Translations under genes and position numbers: made by a program | Assembly: GCF_035938995.1 (NCBI RefSeq) | Contig: NZ_DASZGI010000131.1 | Coordinates: 1 to 13,258, forward strand | Reading direction: 5' to 3' | From: DASZGI01 sp035938995 | GTDB lineage: Bacteria; Actinomycetota; Actinomycetes; Streptomycetales; Catenulisporaceae | Length of the DNA: 13,258 bases | The notes under the pieces: generated by a model | Databases searched by the model: none | Seen by the model: the letters and a program-made list of their open reading frames with translations, nothing else | Told to the model about the DNA's origin: nothing | Shown: piece after piece, positions 1 to 6,187 of the stretch | Layout: the number at the start of each line of letters is the position of its first letter | Numbering within the stretch: position 1 is the first letter of the stretch

Positions 1-215
1 TCCTGCTCGGCCTCTACGAGGGCATTCCCCTGACCGAGCGCGGCCAGTGGTACGCCGGAGTGCAGCCGGACCGCATCACGATCTTCCGGCTGCCGATCCT
101 GCGCATCAGCCGCACGCGCGAGGAGGTGGTCGCCGAGGTGATCAAGACCGTCGTCCACGAGGTCGGGCACCACTTCGGCATCGACGACGCACGGTTGCAC
201 GAGCTCGGCTATTGA
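1..215 (+). CDS. Zincin-like metallopeptidase family protein, 3' end only
   Basis: The reading frame is open from base 3 to a TGA at 213-215 and runs off the left edge, so only the last 70 residues are seen. They contain HEVGHHFGIDD (156-188), an HExxHxxGxxD zinc-binding signature with two histidines, a third ligand candidate (Asp) and the catalytic Glu. The protein ends a few residues later in DARLHELGY. This arrangement, with the zinc motif almost at the C-terminus of a small protein, is typical of the actinobacterial Zincin_1 family (PF06262, formerly DUF1025). The family is cytoplasmic, small (about 110-150 residues) and of unproven physiological substrate. The assignment rests on the motif and its C-terminal position. 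The start codon and N-terminus are outside the window. Confidence 0.85.
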   Translation, partial: LLGLYEGIPLTERGQWYAGVQPDRITIFRLPILRISRTREEVVAEVIKTVVHEVGHHFGIDDARLHELGY

Positions 216-267
216 CGGCGGGAGCAAGCCCCGCGCCCGCGGGAACAAGCCGCGCTGGGATAATGGC

Positions 268-864
268 GTGGTGGATCGGACCGCGTGGGACGAGCGATAC
301 CGGCAGGCGGAGTGGGTCTGGAGCACGACGCCGAACCAGTTTGTCGCGCAGGTGCTGGCGGATATGCCGCCGGGACGCGCGCTGGACCTCGCATGCGGCG
401 AGGGGCGCAACGCGCTGTGGCTGGCCGAGAAGGGCTGGCGGGCAACCGCCGTCGACTTCTCGTCGGTCGCGGTGGCCAAGGGCCGGGCTGTCGCGGAGTC
501 GCGCGGTCTGGATGTCACGTGGGTCGCGGCCGACCTGCTCGACTATGAACCAGAGCGCGGTGCGTACGACGCCGCGCTGATCGCCTACCTCCACCTGCCT
601 CCTGACGACCTTCGCCGAGTTCTGGGCAAGGCGCGCGATGCCCTCGCGGAGAGCGGAACGCTGCTTGTGGTCGGGCACGACGTGACGAACCTGACCGAAG
701 GCACCGGAGGACCGCAAGACCCTGCGATCCTCTACACGCCCGACGCGGTCGCCGAGGCCGCCGCGCCCCTGCACATCGAGCGCGCGGAGCGGGTGCTGCG
801 CCACGTCGACGGCGCCGAGCGTCCGGCGGTCGACACGCTGGTCGTCGCGGTGCGCCACGGCTGA
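268..864 (+). CDS. Class I SAM-dependent methyltransferase
   Basis: This 198-residue protein has the seven-strand Rossmann methyltransferase signature. Motif I is DLACGEGRNALWLA (residues 40-53), an acidic residue that would hold the SAM ribose is D63 in TAVDFS, and D89 in VAADLLD lies in the adenine-binding region. A post-motif segment, YDAALIAYLHLPP, follows at about 100-112. The opening WDERYRQAEWVWSTTPNQFV resembles TehB/thiopurine-type small-molecule methyltransferases. Those names are overused for this group and the substrate is not predictable. The start is GTG at 268. A second GTG directly follows at 271 and no clear Shine-Dalgarno sequence separates them, so either could be used. It lies 52 bp after the metalloprotease gene on the same strand, so co-transcription is possible, but no functional link is evident. 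Confidence 0.85.
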   Translation: MVDRTAWDERYRQAEWVWSTTPNQFVAQVLADMPPGRALDLACGEGRNALWLAEKGWRATAVDFSSVAVAKGRAVAESRGLDVTWVAADLLDYEPERGAYDAALIAYLHLPPDDLRRVLGKARDALAESGTLLVVGHDVTNLTEGTGGPQDPAILYTPDAVAEAAAPLHIERAERVLRHVDGAERPAVDTLVVAVRHG

Positions 865-919
865 TCGCTACCTCTGAGTGCGGCTGGCTGCTCGCGCCGC
901 CCGCTTTCCCCGCGCGCGT

Positions 920-944
920 CCGTCGTCACGCCTCCGGACGACGG
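920..944 (+). terminator. Candidate terminator after methyltransferase gene
   Basis: CCGTCGTC (920-927) and GACGACGG (937-944) form a perfect 8-bp stem with a 9-base loop, 55 bases past the methyltransferase stop. There is no T-run after it, but actinomycete terminators often lack one. In DNA this GC-rich, 8-bp stems also occur by chance. Confidence 0.4.
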
Positions 945-1111
945 TCCCGGGCGGACCGCTCGACAACACGCGACAGCAAGAAGCCCGCGCGGCCAACCTC
1001 ATCACACGCCTTCGGCGAGATGCCCTCCGGGATGGTCCCCACCGGACTGCTCCACACCGTAAGTCAGCAGGCCATTCCCTGTGCGAATCGGTGCTTTCTC
1101 GACATTAGCCG

Positions 1112-1140
1112 TTGACGGCGTCTGGGGGTCGCGCTACCTT
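1112..1140 (+). promoter_or_regulatory. Candidate promoter for the GH20 gene
   Basis: TTGACG (1112-1117) and TACCTT (1135-1140) are separated by 17 bases. The -35 fits the housekeeping sigma consensus well, while the -10 matches only partly. It would give a transcript with a leader of about 155 bases. Confidence 0.45.
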
Positions 1141-1150
1141 GTCCACGGGA

Positions 1151-1169
1151 TAGGAAAGTTAACTAACTA
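1151..1169 (+). promoter_or_regulatory. AT-rich imperfect palindrome, possible operator of the GH20 gene
   Basis: TAGGAAAGTTAACTAACTA stands out as AT-rich in a very GC-rich neighbourhood. It contains the perfect 8-bp palindrome AGTTAACT (1157-1164) within a longer imperfect dyad (TAGGAAAGTT against AACTAACTA). It sits just downstream of the candidate -10, where a repressor would overlap the start of transcription. Similar GGAAAGTT-type dyads occur upstream of secreted glycan hydrolases in actinomycetes; that comparison is from memory. No DasR-type site (core TGGTCTAGACCA) was seen. Confidence 0.4.
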
Positions 1170-1222
1170 AACGTAGAGCGTCGTACGACCCGCCAAACCG
1201 CCATTCCCGGGTCGTGCTGCGT

Positions 1223-1258
1223 GGGCCGTCCGAAGCGCCGCACCGCGTCGGACGGCCC
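1223..1258 (+). promoter_or_regulatory. Strong leader hairpin upstream of the GH20 gene
   Basis: GGGCCGTCCGA (1223-1233) and TCGGACGGCCC (1248-1258) form a perfect 11-bp stem with a 14-base loop. It lies between the candidate promoter and the coding start at 1303. If transcribed, it would be a stable stem 30 bases upstream of the Shine-Dalgarno sequence. It could act as an attenuator, an mRNA stabiliser, or a terminator for anything reading in from the left. Confidence 0.5.
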
Positions 1259-1302
1259 CTTGTGCACGCGGCCCACCACTCCCGCGCAGGAGCCGCTGAA
1301 GT

Positions 1303-2934
1303 ATGAACGGATACCCACCGAACCCTGTCCGCAGGCCGGCCCGCTCACGGCTGGCCCTCTTCCTCGCCGCCGCGCTGAGCATCGCCGCGGCCGCCACCAC
1401 CGGCACCGCCACTGCCTCCGCCTCCACGGCCGCTGCGCCCGCGACCGCATTCCGGAGCACCGGGTTCCAGAACAACGTCGTGCCCGCTCCGGTGAGCGAG
1501 ACCTCTAGCGGCAGCACCTTCCAGCTCGCCCCCTCGGCCACCATCACCACCGACGTGACCGGAATCGGCGACTACCTCGCCGGAATCCTGCGCGCCTCGA
1601 CGGGCTTCGCGATCCCGGAGTCCACCGGTTCGGGCGGCTCGGGCACCATCGCGCTGCGGCTCTCCGGCGCGCCCGCCGTGGTCGGCGCGGAGGGATATCA
1701 GCTCACGACGACGGCGGGCGGGGTGCTGGTCCAGGCCCAGCAGCCGGCCGGGCTCTTCCACGGCGTGGAGACGCTGCTCCAGCTCCTGCCGCCCTCGATC
1801 ATGAGCCCGACCGTGCGTCCGGGGCCGTGGACCGCTCCGGGCGGGACGATCGTCGACTACCCGCGCTTCGAGCACCGTGGCGCGATGCTCGACGTGGCCC
1901 GCCACTTCTTCACCGTCGCGCAGGTCGAGCGGTACATCGACGAGATCGCGCTCTACAAGATCGACTATCTCCACCTGCACCTGTCGGACGACCAGGGCTG
2001 GCGGATCGCCGTCAACAGCTGGCCGAACCTGGCGACCTACGGCGGAAGCACGGAGGTCGGCGGCGGCCCGGGCGGCTACTACACCCAGGCTGACTACTCG
2101 GCGATCGTGGCGTATGCCCAGTCGCGCTACATCACCGTCGTCCCCGAGATCGACTCGCCGGGGCACACGAACGCCGCGCTGGCCTCGTACGCGGAGCTGA
2201 ACTGCAACGGCGTCGCGCCGCCGCTCTACACGGGGACCAACGTGGGATTCAGCTCCCTGTGCGTCCCGCTGGACGTGACCTACACCTTCCTCGACCAGGT
2301 GATCGGCGAGCTCGCAGCGATCACCCCGGGTCGGTACATCCACATCGGCGGCGATGAAGCGAGTTCGACTTCCGCGTCCGACTACGCGACGTTCATCGGC
2401 AAGGTGCAGAACATCGTGGCCTCGCACGGCAAGACGGTCGTCGGCTGGCACAACATCGCTACGACGACGCTGCTCCCGTCGACGGTGATCGAGTTCTGGG
2501 ACACCACGACCAGCAACAGCAGCGTGGCGGCGGCCGCGGCCAACGGCACAAAGGTCATCATGTCCCCGGCGAACCACGCCTACCTCGACATGAAGTACAA
2601 CAAGAAGACGGTCCTCGGCCAGAACTGGGCCGGCTACACCGACGTCAACAAGGCCTATGGCTGGAACCCGGGCGCATATCTCAGCGGCGTCGGGGAATCG
2701 TCGGTGGCCGGCGTCGAAGCCCCGCTGTGGACCGAGACGATCGTCACCTCGGCGGACATCGATTACATGGCCTTCCCGCGCCTGCCTGCGATCGCCGAAC
2801 TCGGCTGGTCCCCGTGGAGCACCCACAGCGTGGCCGCGTTCGATCAGCGGCTCGGCGCGCAGGGGCCGCGCTGGAAGATCATGGGCGTCAACTACTACCA
2901 CTCGACACAGATCTCCTGGCCGAGCGGGTCATGA
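1303..2934 (+). CDS. Secreted beta-N-acetylhexosaminidase, glycoside hydrolase family 20
   Basis: This 543-residue exo-enzyme is predicted to release N-acetylglucosamine from chitobiose or chitin oligomers outside the cell. Residues 1-45 form a signal peptide (basic start, hydrophobic LALFLAAALSIAAAA, small residues near ASA/AAA). An N-terminal GH20b-like domain (about 50-180) precedes the TIM-barrel catalytic domain (about 187-520). Catalytic-domain landmarks are HRGAMLDVARHF (from H191), LHLHLSDDQGWR (223-234), PEIDSPGH, and HIGGDEA with the diagnostic Asp351-Glu352 pair. Glu352 is the acid/base and Asp351 polarises the substrate 2-acetamido group. Active-site tryptophans include W399 (EFWDTT) and W476 (PLWTET). 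The length fits single-domain bacterial GH20 enzymes, and no carbohydrate-binding module is present. ATG 1303 is supported by AGGAG at 1288-1292 and by the signal peptide starting there. The gene converges with the GH16 gene. Confidence 0.95.
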   Translation: MNGYPPNPVRRPARSRLALFLAAALSIAAAATTGTATASASTAAAPATAFRSTGFQNNVVPAPVSETSSGSTFQLAPSATITTDVTGIGDYLAGILRASTGFAIPESTGSGGSGTIALRLSGAPAVVGAEGYQLTTTAGGVLVQAQQPAGLFHGVETLLQLLPPSIMSPTVRPGPWTAPGGTIVDYPRFEHRGAMLDVARHFFTVAQVERYIDEIALYKIDYLHLHLSDDQGWRIAVNSWPNLATYGGSTEVGGGPGGYYTQADYSAIVAYAQSRYITVVPEIDSPGHTNAALASYAELNCNGVAPPLYTGTNVGFSSLCVPLDVTYTFLDQVIGELAAITPGRYIHIGGDEASSTSASDYATFIGKVQNIVASHGKTVVGWHNIATTTLLPSTVIEFWDTTTSNSSVAAAAANGTKVIMSPANHAYLDMKYNKKTVLGQNWAGYTDVNKAYGWNPGAYLSGVGESSVAGVEAPLWTETIVTSADIDYMAFPRLPAIAELGWSPWSTHSVAAFDQRLGAQGPRWKIMGVNYYHSTQISWPSGS

Positions 2935-2945
2935 GCGAAGGAAAG

Positions 2946-2963
2946 CGGGAGAGCGCTCTCCCG
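2946..2963. promoter_or_regulatory. Perfect 18-bp palindrome after GH20 stop (LacI-type operator or terminator)
   Basis: CGGGAGAGCGCTCTCCCG is a perfect palindrome 11 bp beyond the GH20 stop codon. Its 14-bp core GGAGAGCGCTCTCC is identical to the core at 5724-5737 in the GH16 promoter. The central AGCGCT is typical of LacI-family operators such as CebR sites. It could also fold as a 7-bp stem with a GCGC loop and terminate GH20 transcription. No promoter was recognised beside it, so the operator role is uncertain here. Confidence 0.55.
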
Positions 2964-3112
2964 ACTGATGGGGCGGAGCAGAGACGTCGGTGACGGCCCG
3001 ATGAGCTCCAGCCCCGCGTACGCGGCGGAGTGCCGCGCGTGGGACGGCGAATCCACCGTAAGTGGCGAAGCGCCGCGTGCAGGGGGGAGCGCTCGAGGAA
3101 CCTGCATAGTGC
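2964..3112. other. Non-coding convergent intergenic segment with several small hairpins
   Basis: Between the palindrome and the terminator there is no credible gene. Several local inverted repeats occur: CCGCG-TA-CGCGG near 3014-3025, CCAC/GTGG at 3053-3065, GGCG-AAG-CGCC at 3064-3074, and TGCAGG/CCTGCA at about 3078-3105. A seven-base AGGAACC (3096-3102) could also pair with GGTTCCT at 3142-3148, outside the terminator stem. This may be chance in GC-rich DNA or a structured RNA. I recognise no known RNA family in it. Confidence 0.3.
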
Positions 3113-3141
3113 GGGGGCCGCGGATGAGATCCGCGGCCCCC
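3113..3141. terminator. Bidirectional terminator between GH20 and GH16 genes
   Basis: GGGGGCCGCGGAT and its exact complement ATCCGCGGCCCCC form a perfect 13-bp stem closed by a GAG loop. It lies 33 bp from the GH16 stop and about 180 bp from the GH20 stop, between convergent genes, where a shared terminator is expected. No long T-run follows on either strand. Confidence 0.8.
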
Positions 3142-3174
3142 GGTTCCTTCAGGTGGCCTGTGCCTCAGGGAGCG

Positions 3175-5613
3175 TCAGCTGCCGAAGACTTCGAATTCCC
3201 AGAGGGAGTAACCCCATTGGGTGGCTCGGGTGGTGCCGTACATGCGGATGTAGCGGCCTGATCCGGAGACACTGAGCGTCTGAGTGCCGCCGGTGCCGGT
3301 GGTGGTGGAGTAGATCGACGTCCAGTTCGCGGCGTCATTCGAGGTCTGAATCTGGAACGCCGTGGCGTACGCGGTCTCCCAGTCCAGCGTGACCTTGCAG
3401 ACGGAGTGCGTGGCGCCGAGGTCCACCTGCAGCCATTGCGGGTCGCTGAACTGGCTGGACCAGCGGGTGCCGGTGTTGCCGTCCACGGCGTTGGCGGCCG
3501 GGAAGGACGCGTTTTCCATGGACGACGCGGTCGCGGGCTGGTTCAGCGCAAGGTTCGTCGTGCCGCAACTGGTGCCGCTGCCCGTGCCGTAGACCTGGAA
3601 TTCCCAGATGGAGTAGCCCCACTGGGTGTTGCGCTGGGTGCCGTACATGCGGATGTAGCGTCCGGACCCTGAGACGTTCAGCGTCTCGGTCCCGCCCGGG
3701 CCGGTGGTGGTGGAGTAGATCGTGGTCCAGTTGGTCGCGTCGTTCGAGGTCTGGATCTGGTAGGCCTTGCCCGACGCGGTCTCCCAGTGGATGACGACCT
3801 GGCAGATGTTCTGCACCGAGCCGAGGTCGACCTGGAGCCACTGCGGGTCGCTGAACTGGGTCGACCAACGGGTCGTCAGGCTGCCGTCGACCGCCGCGGA
3901 GGCCGGGGTGCCGGCGTTCTCGGTCGACGAGGCCGTCGCGGGCTGGTTGAGCGCCAGGTTCGTGCTCGTGTTGCACGTGCCGCCGGTCGAGTTGACCGTC
4001 CAGGTGAACGAAGTCGAGCCGGAAGCCCCGGTGCCGTCCGTCGCGGTCACGCTGACGTTCGACGTACCTGCCGCCGACGGCGTGCCGGAGATAAGGCCGG
4101 TCGAGGAGTTGATCGACAGGCCGGCCGGTAGACCGGTCGCGCTGTAGCTGAGCGTCTGGCCGGACGCCGAGTCAGATGCCTGAATCTGAACGCTGGCCGC
4201 GGTGCCCACGGTCGAGGTCTGGTTGCCCGGGTTGGTGACCGTCACCGTGTTCGTGCCGCCGCCGCTGGGGAGGTTCCAGATCTGCTGTGCGGAACCGGTG
4301 CAGGTCTCGATGTCCAGCCGCGTCCCGGTGTTGCCGCCGGGATCGGTCAGGCACAGGTTGGAGTTCGGATTGAGCAGTTCACCGTTGGACTGGTGGCTCC
4401 AGCCCTGCGCGTTGGTGCCGTTGCAGGGATACCAGTCGACGTTGGTGCCGCTGGTCGTCCCGGCCGCGACCACGTCCAGGCAGCCGCCCTGCACACGCAC
4501 GGTGTTGTCGCTGTAGGGCGACCACGTCTGGCCCGTGCTGCCGTTGCAACCGCTCAGGAAGATCGGGTTGCCCTCGGTGTTCAGCGAGTTCTGGTTGGTC
4601 AGGCAGTTGCCGCCCGCGCCGGTGACCTGGCCGGTCGCCGTCGCCGTGGCGGTCGGCGTGGAGTTGCCGCCCTTCTCGTACACGGCGACCCACGCCGCGC
4701 TCATGAACGCGCCGGAGGCGGTGGCGGCCGTCGGGGTGGTCTGGCCGGAGACGCCGTCGGGGTAGTTGCCGCCCATGGCCAGGTCCCAGAGGATGAAGAA
4801 CCCGTGGTCGATCGCGGCCTGCCAGGCGGCGGTGCCGACTGAGGCCTCGGTGATGGTGCTCTCGGTGACCCCGTCCATCTGGAACAGCATCTGCTCGGCG
4901 CTGGTGTTGGTCCGGTCGACGATCACCGAGTAGGTGTGGTAGCCGGTCTCGCAACTCGAAGCGGTGTTGGGGCAGGCGATCAGGCCGTGGCCGGGGCTGT
5001 TGGCCGAGTCGTGGAGGGTCTGCGAGGCCTCATTCAGGCCGTTGACGTCCTCCATCATGTCGATCTCGCCGGACTGCGGCCAGCCGCCGCCGGCCCGCAT
5101 CGGCGAGCCCAGCGCCCAGAACGCCGGCCAGTAGCCCAGGCCGTTGGCCCCCGGGTTGGGCTGCTCGATCGACGCGCTCATCTCCAGCTCGCCGCCGGCC
5201 GGGGCCTGGAAGTCGTCGCGGGTGCTCTCGAGCCGGGCGGAGGTCCACGTGCCGCCGTTGTTGATCGCCTTGAGGACGAGGTGACCGTTGCCGTCGAGGT
5301 AGGAGTTGGCGGTGGAGCTGGTCATCTGCTCCTTCTCGCCGGTGCCGAAGCCGGTGCCGAGGTCGTAGAACCAGTTGTTCGACGAGGGTGCGGACCCGGC
5401 CGGCCCGGCGAAGTTGTCCCCGAACACCGTCGTCCAGCCCGCGGGCGCCGGCGGCACGGTGTCGGCCTGCGCCGCGGGGGCCGCGGCCAGCGTCGCGGTC
5501 GCCGCGCCGGCCAGGCTCCCGGCCAGCAGCGCGAACGCCGTCAGCGCCGAGCGCCGCCGCGGCGGTCCCGCCCGGCGGCCGGATGCTCGGCCGGTCTGCG
5601 GTGTGACGAACAT
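3175..5613 (-). CDS. Secreted GH16 beta-glucanase with ricin-B, Ig-like and two F5/8C modules
   Basis: The product has 812 residues. Residues 1-50 are a secretion signal with an arginine-rich start (RRRSALTAFALLAGSL) and end in AAQA. Residues 55-314 are a GH16 jelly-roll domain. Its catalytic signature is GEIDMMED, with Glu183 as nucleophile, Asp185, and Glu188 as acid/base, in the ExDxxE order of laminarinase-type beta-1,3-glucanases. A Thr/Ala linker leads to a ricin-B/CBM13 lectin module (about 329-448) with three QxW repeats at 362, 403 and 444. A putative Ig module (456-541, He_PIG type, LPAGLSINSSTGLISGTP) follows, then two F5/8C (discoidin/CBM32-like) domains at about 550-676 and 686-812. 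The predicted substrate is beta-1,3-glucan or mixed-linkage glucan; the exact linkage is not decided. ATG 5613 has the ribosome site AAGGGAGAGC at 5618-5627. A promoter and a LacI-type palindrome lie upstream. Confidence 0.93.
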   Translation of the reverse strand: MFVTPQTGRASGRRAGPPRRRSALTAFALLAGSLAGAATATLAAAPAAQADTVPPAPAGWTTVFGDNFAGPAGSAPSSNNWFYDLGTGFGTGEKEQMTSSTANSYLDGNGHLVLKAINNGGTWTSARLESTRDDFQAPAGGELEMSASIEQPNPGANGLGYWPAFWALGSPMRAGGGWPQSGEIDMMEDVNGLNEASQTLHDSANSPGHGLIACPNTASSCETGYHTYSVIVDRTNTSAEQMLFQMDGVTESTITEASVGTAAWQAAIDHGFFILWDLAMGGNYPDGVSGQTTPTAATASGAFMSAAWVAVYEKGGNSTPTATATATGQVTGAGGNCLTNQNSLNTEGNPIFLSGCNGSTGQTWSPYSDNTVRVQGGCLDVVAAGTTSGTNVDWYPCNGTNAQGWSHQSNGELLNPNSNLCLTDPGGNTGTRLDIETCTGSAQQIWNLPSGGGTNTVTVTNPGNQTSTVGTAASVQIQASDSASGQTLSYSATGLPAGLSINSSTGLISGTPSAAGTSNVSVTATDGTGASGSTSFTWTVNSTGGTCNTSTNLALNQPATASSTENAGTPASAAVDGSLTTRWSTQFSDPQWLQVDLGSVQNICQVVIHWETASGKAYQIQTSNDATNWTTIYSTTTGPGGTETLNVSGSGRYIRMYGTQRNTQWGYSIWEFQVYGTGSGTSCGTTNLALNQPATASSMENASFPAANAVDGNTGTRWSSQFSDPQWLQVDLGATHSVCKVTLDWETAYATAFQIQTSNDAANWTSIYSTTTGTGGTQTLSVSGSGRYIRMYGTTRATQWGYSLWEFEVFGS
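3178..3966 (-). repeat. Tandem duplication encoding two F5/8C domains
   Basis: Bases 3586-3966 and 3178-3558 encode two discoidin-like domains offset by 408 bases (136 residues). The proteins share long identical or near-identical stretches, including TNLALNQPATASS, QFSDPQWLQVDLG, VSGSGRYIRMYGT and TQWGYS. The DNA is also visibly similar throughout, so the duplication is fairly recent or is kept alike by gene conversion. The copies differ at many third positions and in surface segments. Confidence 0.85.
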
Positions 5614-5723
5614 GTTGCTCTCCCTTCAGCGCGCGGCGCGCTGGTCTCGGTCCCTGAACGGGCGCGTGACACGGCGATGCGACAACGCGACCCGTACGCG
5701 GCCACGCTGCCGTTGGGGCGATG

Positions 5724-5737
5724 GGAGAGCGCTCTCC
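5724..5737 (-). promoter_or_regulatory. LacI-type operator in the GH16 promoter
   Basis: GGAGAGCGCTCTCC is a perfect 14-bp palindrome that starts 12 bases downstream of the -10, roughly +6 to +19 of the GH16 transcript. A bound repressor would block initiation. It resembles the CebR/CelR cellulase operator TGGGAGCGCTCCCA in its AGCGCT core but has longer half-sites. The regulator gene is not in this window. Confidence 0.7.
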
Positions 5738-5749
5738 AATCCACGTGAA

Positions 5750-5778
5750 TGTGTACGGCTCGGTTACAGACCTGTCAA
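5750..5778 (-). promoter_or_regulatory. Promoter of the GH16 gene
   Basis: Read on the minus strand, TTGACA (5778-5773) is a perfect -35. It is followed after 17 bases by TACACA (5755-5750) as the -10. The predicted start near 5743 gives a leader of about 130 bases. Confidence 0.7.
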
Positions 5779-5794
5779 GCGTTCCGGCGCCAGA

Positions 5795-5808
5795 TCGCTC
5801 GCGAGCGA
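5795..5808. promoter_or_regulatory. Palindrome upstream of the GH16 -35
   Basis: TCGCTCGCGAGCGA is a perfect 14-bp palindrome 16 bp upstream of the GH16 -35, about -52 to -65 from the predicted start. This position would suit an activator or a second repressor site. CG-rich palindromes of this size can arise by chance in this genome. Confidence 0.35.
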
Positions 5809-5907
5809 GTCGTGACGCGGCGATTTGTGGGGGTTACATATCGGCGCGGCGATAAGTCCGGCGGTGGTGTGGGTGTGGTTGGGTGCGGGCGCGCGGCGTT
5901 CCGGCGG

Positions 5908-6040
5908 GCGGTGCGGCCGGATGCGAAGTCACGCGGCGGCGGTGCGGTATGGCGGGAGTGCGGCGGGGCGGGAGAGTGGCCGGGTGTGGGGTGCGGCGGC
6001 GAGCGGTGGTGCGGTGCGGCCGGACGCAAGGTCACGCGGC
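5908..6040 (+). repeat. Pair of 30-bp direct repeats
   Basis: Copies at 5908-5937 and 6011-6040 match at 27 of 30 positions. Both begin GCGGTGCGGCCGGA and end GTCACGCGGC. They are 103 bp apart start to start. Function is unknown; they could be binding sites or remnants of a small duplication. Confidence 0.65.
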
Positions 6041-6055
6041 CGGTCAGGTGACCGG
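6040..6055. promoter_or_regulatory. Inverted repeat, possible operator upstream of the PF04672 gene
   Basis: CCGGTCA-GG-TGACCGG is a perfect 7-bp dyad with a 2-base centre, overlapping the end of the second 30-bp repeat by one base. It lies about 130 bp upstream of the methyltransferase start. Compact GTCA/TGAC dyads like this are common binding sites for dimeric repressors. The regulator is not identifiable. Confidence 0.4.
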
Positions 6056-6084
6056 TTAGGCAACGCCGCCGCGGCTCGCGGCAT

Positions 6085-6123
6085 TGTCCGGGCGTGTCCG
6101 CGTTGCATGTCCGGGCATGCCCG
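6085..6123 (+). repeat. Repeated TGTCCGGGCRTG motif and palindrome
   Basis: TGTCCGGGCGTG (6085-6096) and TGTCCGGGCATG (6108-6119) are direct repeats 23 bp apart. The second overlaps the perfect 12-bp palindrome CGGGCATGCCCG (6112-6123). The block lies 65-100 bp upstream of the next gene, so it may be part of its control region. Confidence 0.35.
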
Positions 6124-6187
6124 CGCCACGTGGGCGGTCATATGATCGCGTTGCGCGAGTCCTACCCGACCGAACGCCCTGGAGGTC

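Larger units (their letters stand above)
865..1302. other. Intergenic region between methyltransferase and GH20 gene
   Basis: No convincing gene is seen in these 438 bases. The left half holds a possible terminator hairpin (920-944) and otherwise nothing recognisable. The right half holds a probable promoter (1112-1140), an AT-rich box unusual for this genome (1151-1169) and a leader hairpin (1223-1258) before the GH20 ribosome binding site, AGGAG at 1288-1292. A short open frame at 878-1108 has no recognisable protein and no ribosome binding site. Confidence 0.6.
5779..6187. other. G-rich gene-free region with repeats
   Basis: No credible gene is seen in these 409 bases; the open frames here lack family resemblance and ribosome sites. 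From about 5858 to 6040 the plus strand is strikingly G-rich with many GG, GGG and GGGG runs, for example at 5965-5972 and 5982-5991, where G-quadruplex formation is conceivable. The region holds a pair of 30-bp direct repeats, a 16-bp inverted repeat and a short tandem motif, listed separately. No strong promoter was found before the downstream methyltransferase. Confidence 0.5.

Noticed and set aside
878..1108. 76-codon open frame between the methyltransferase and GH20 genes.
   Set aside because: There is no ribosome binding site, no recognisable domain and poor codon bias. It is treated as non-coding.
3040..3105. Possible c-di-AMP (ydaO/yuaA) or cobalamin riboswitch, because of GGCGAATCC followed by a small hairpin with GTAAG.
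   Set aside because: The diagnostic downstream ydaO core (CCCGUCAGCUAACC-type) is missing, as are the cobalamin B12 box and CACUGU. No gene lies downstream on either strand in the right orientation.
5749..6145. Small open frames on both strands upstream of the PF04672 gene.
   Set aside because: Translations are Gly/Arg/Ala- or Pro/Arg/His-rich with no family pattern and no ribosome site, as expected for G-rich repeats.
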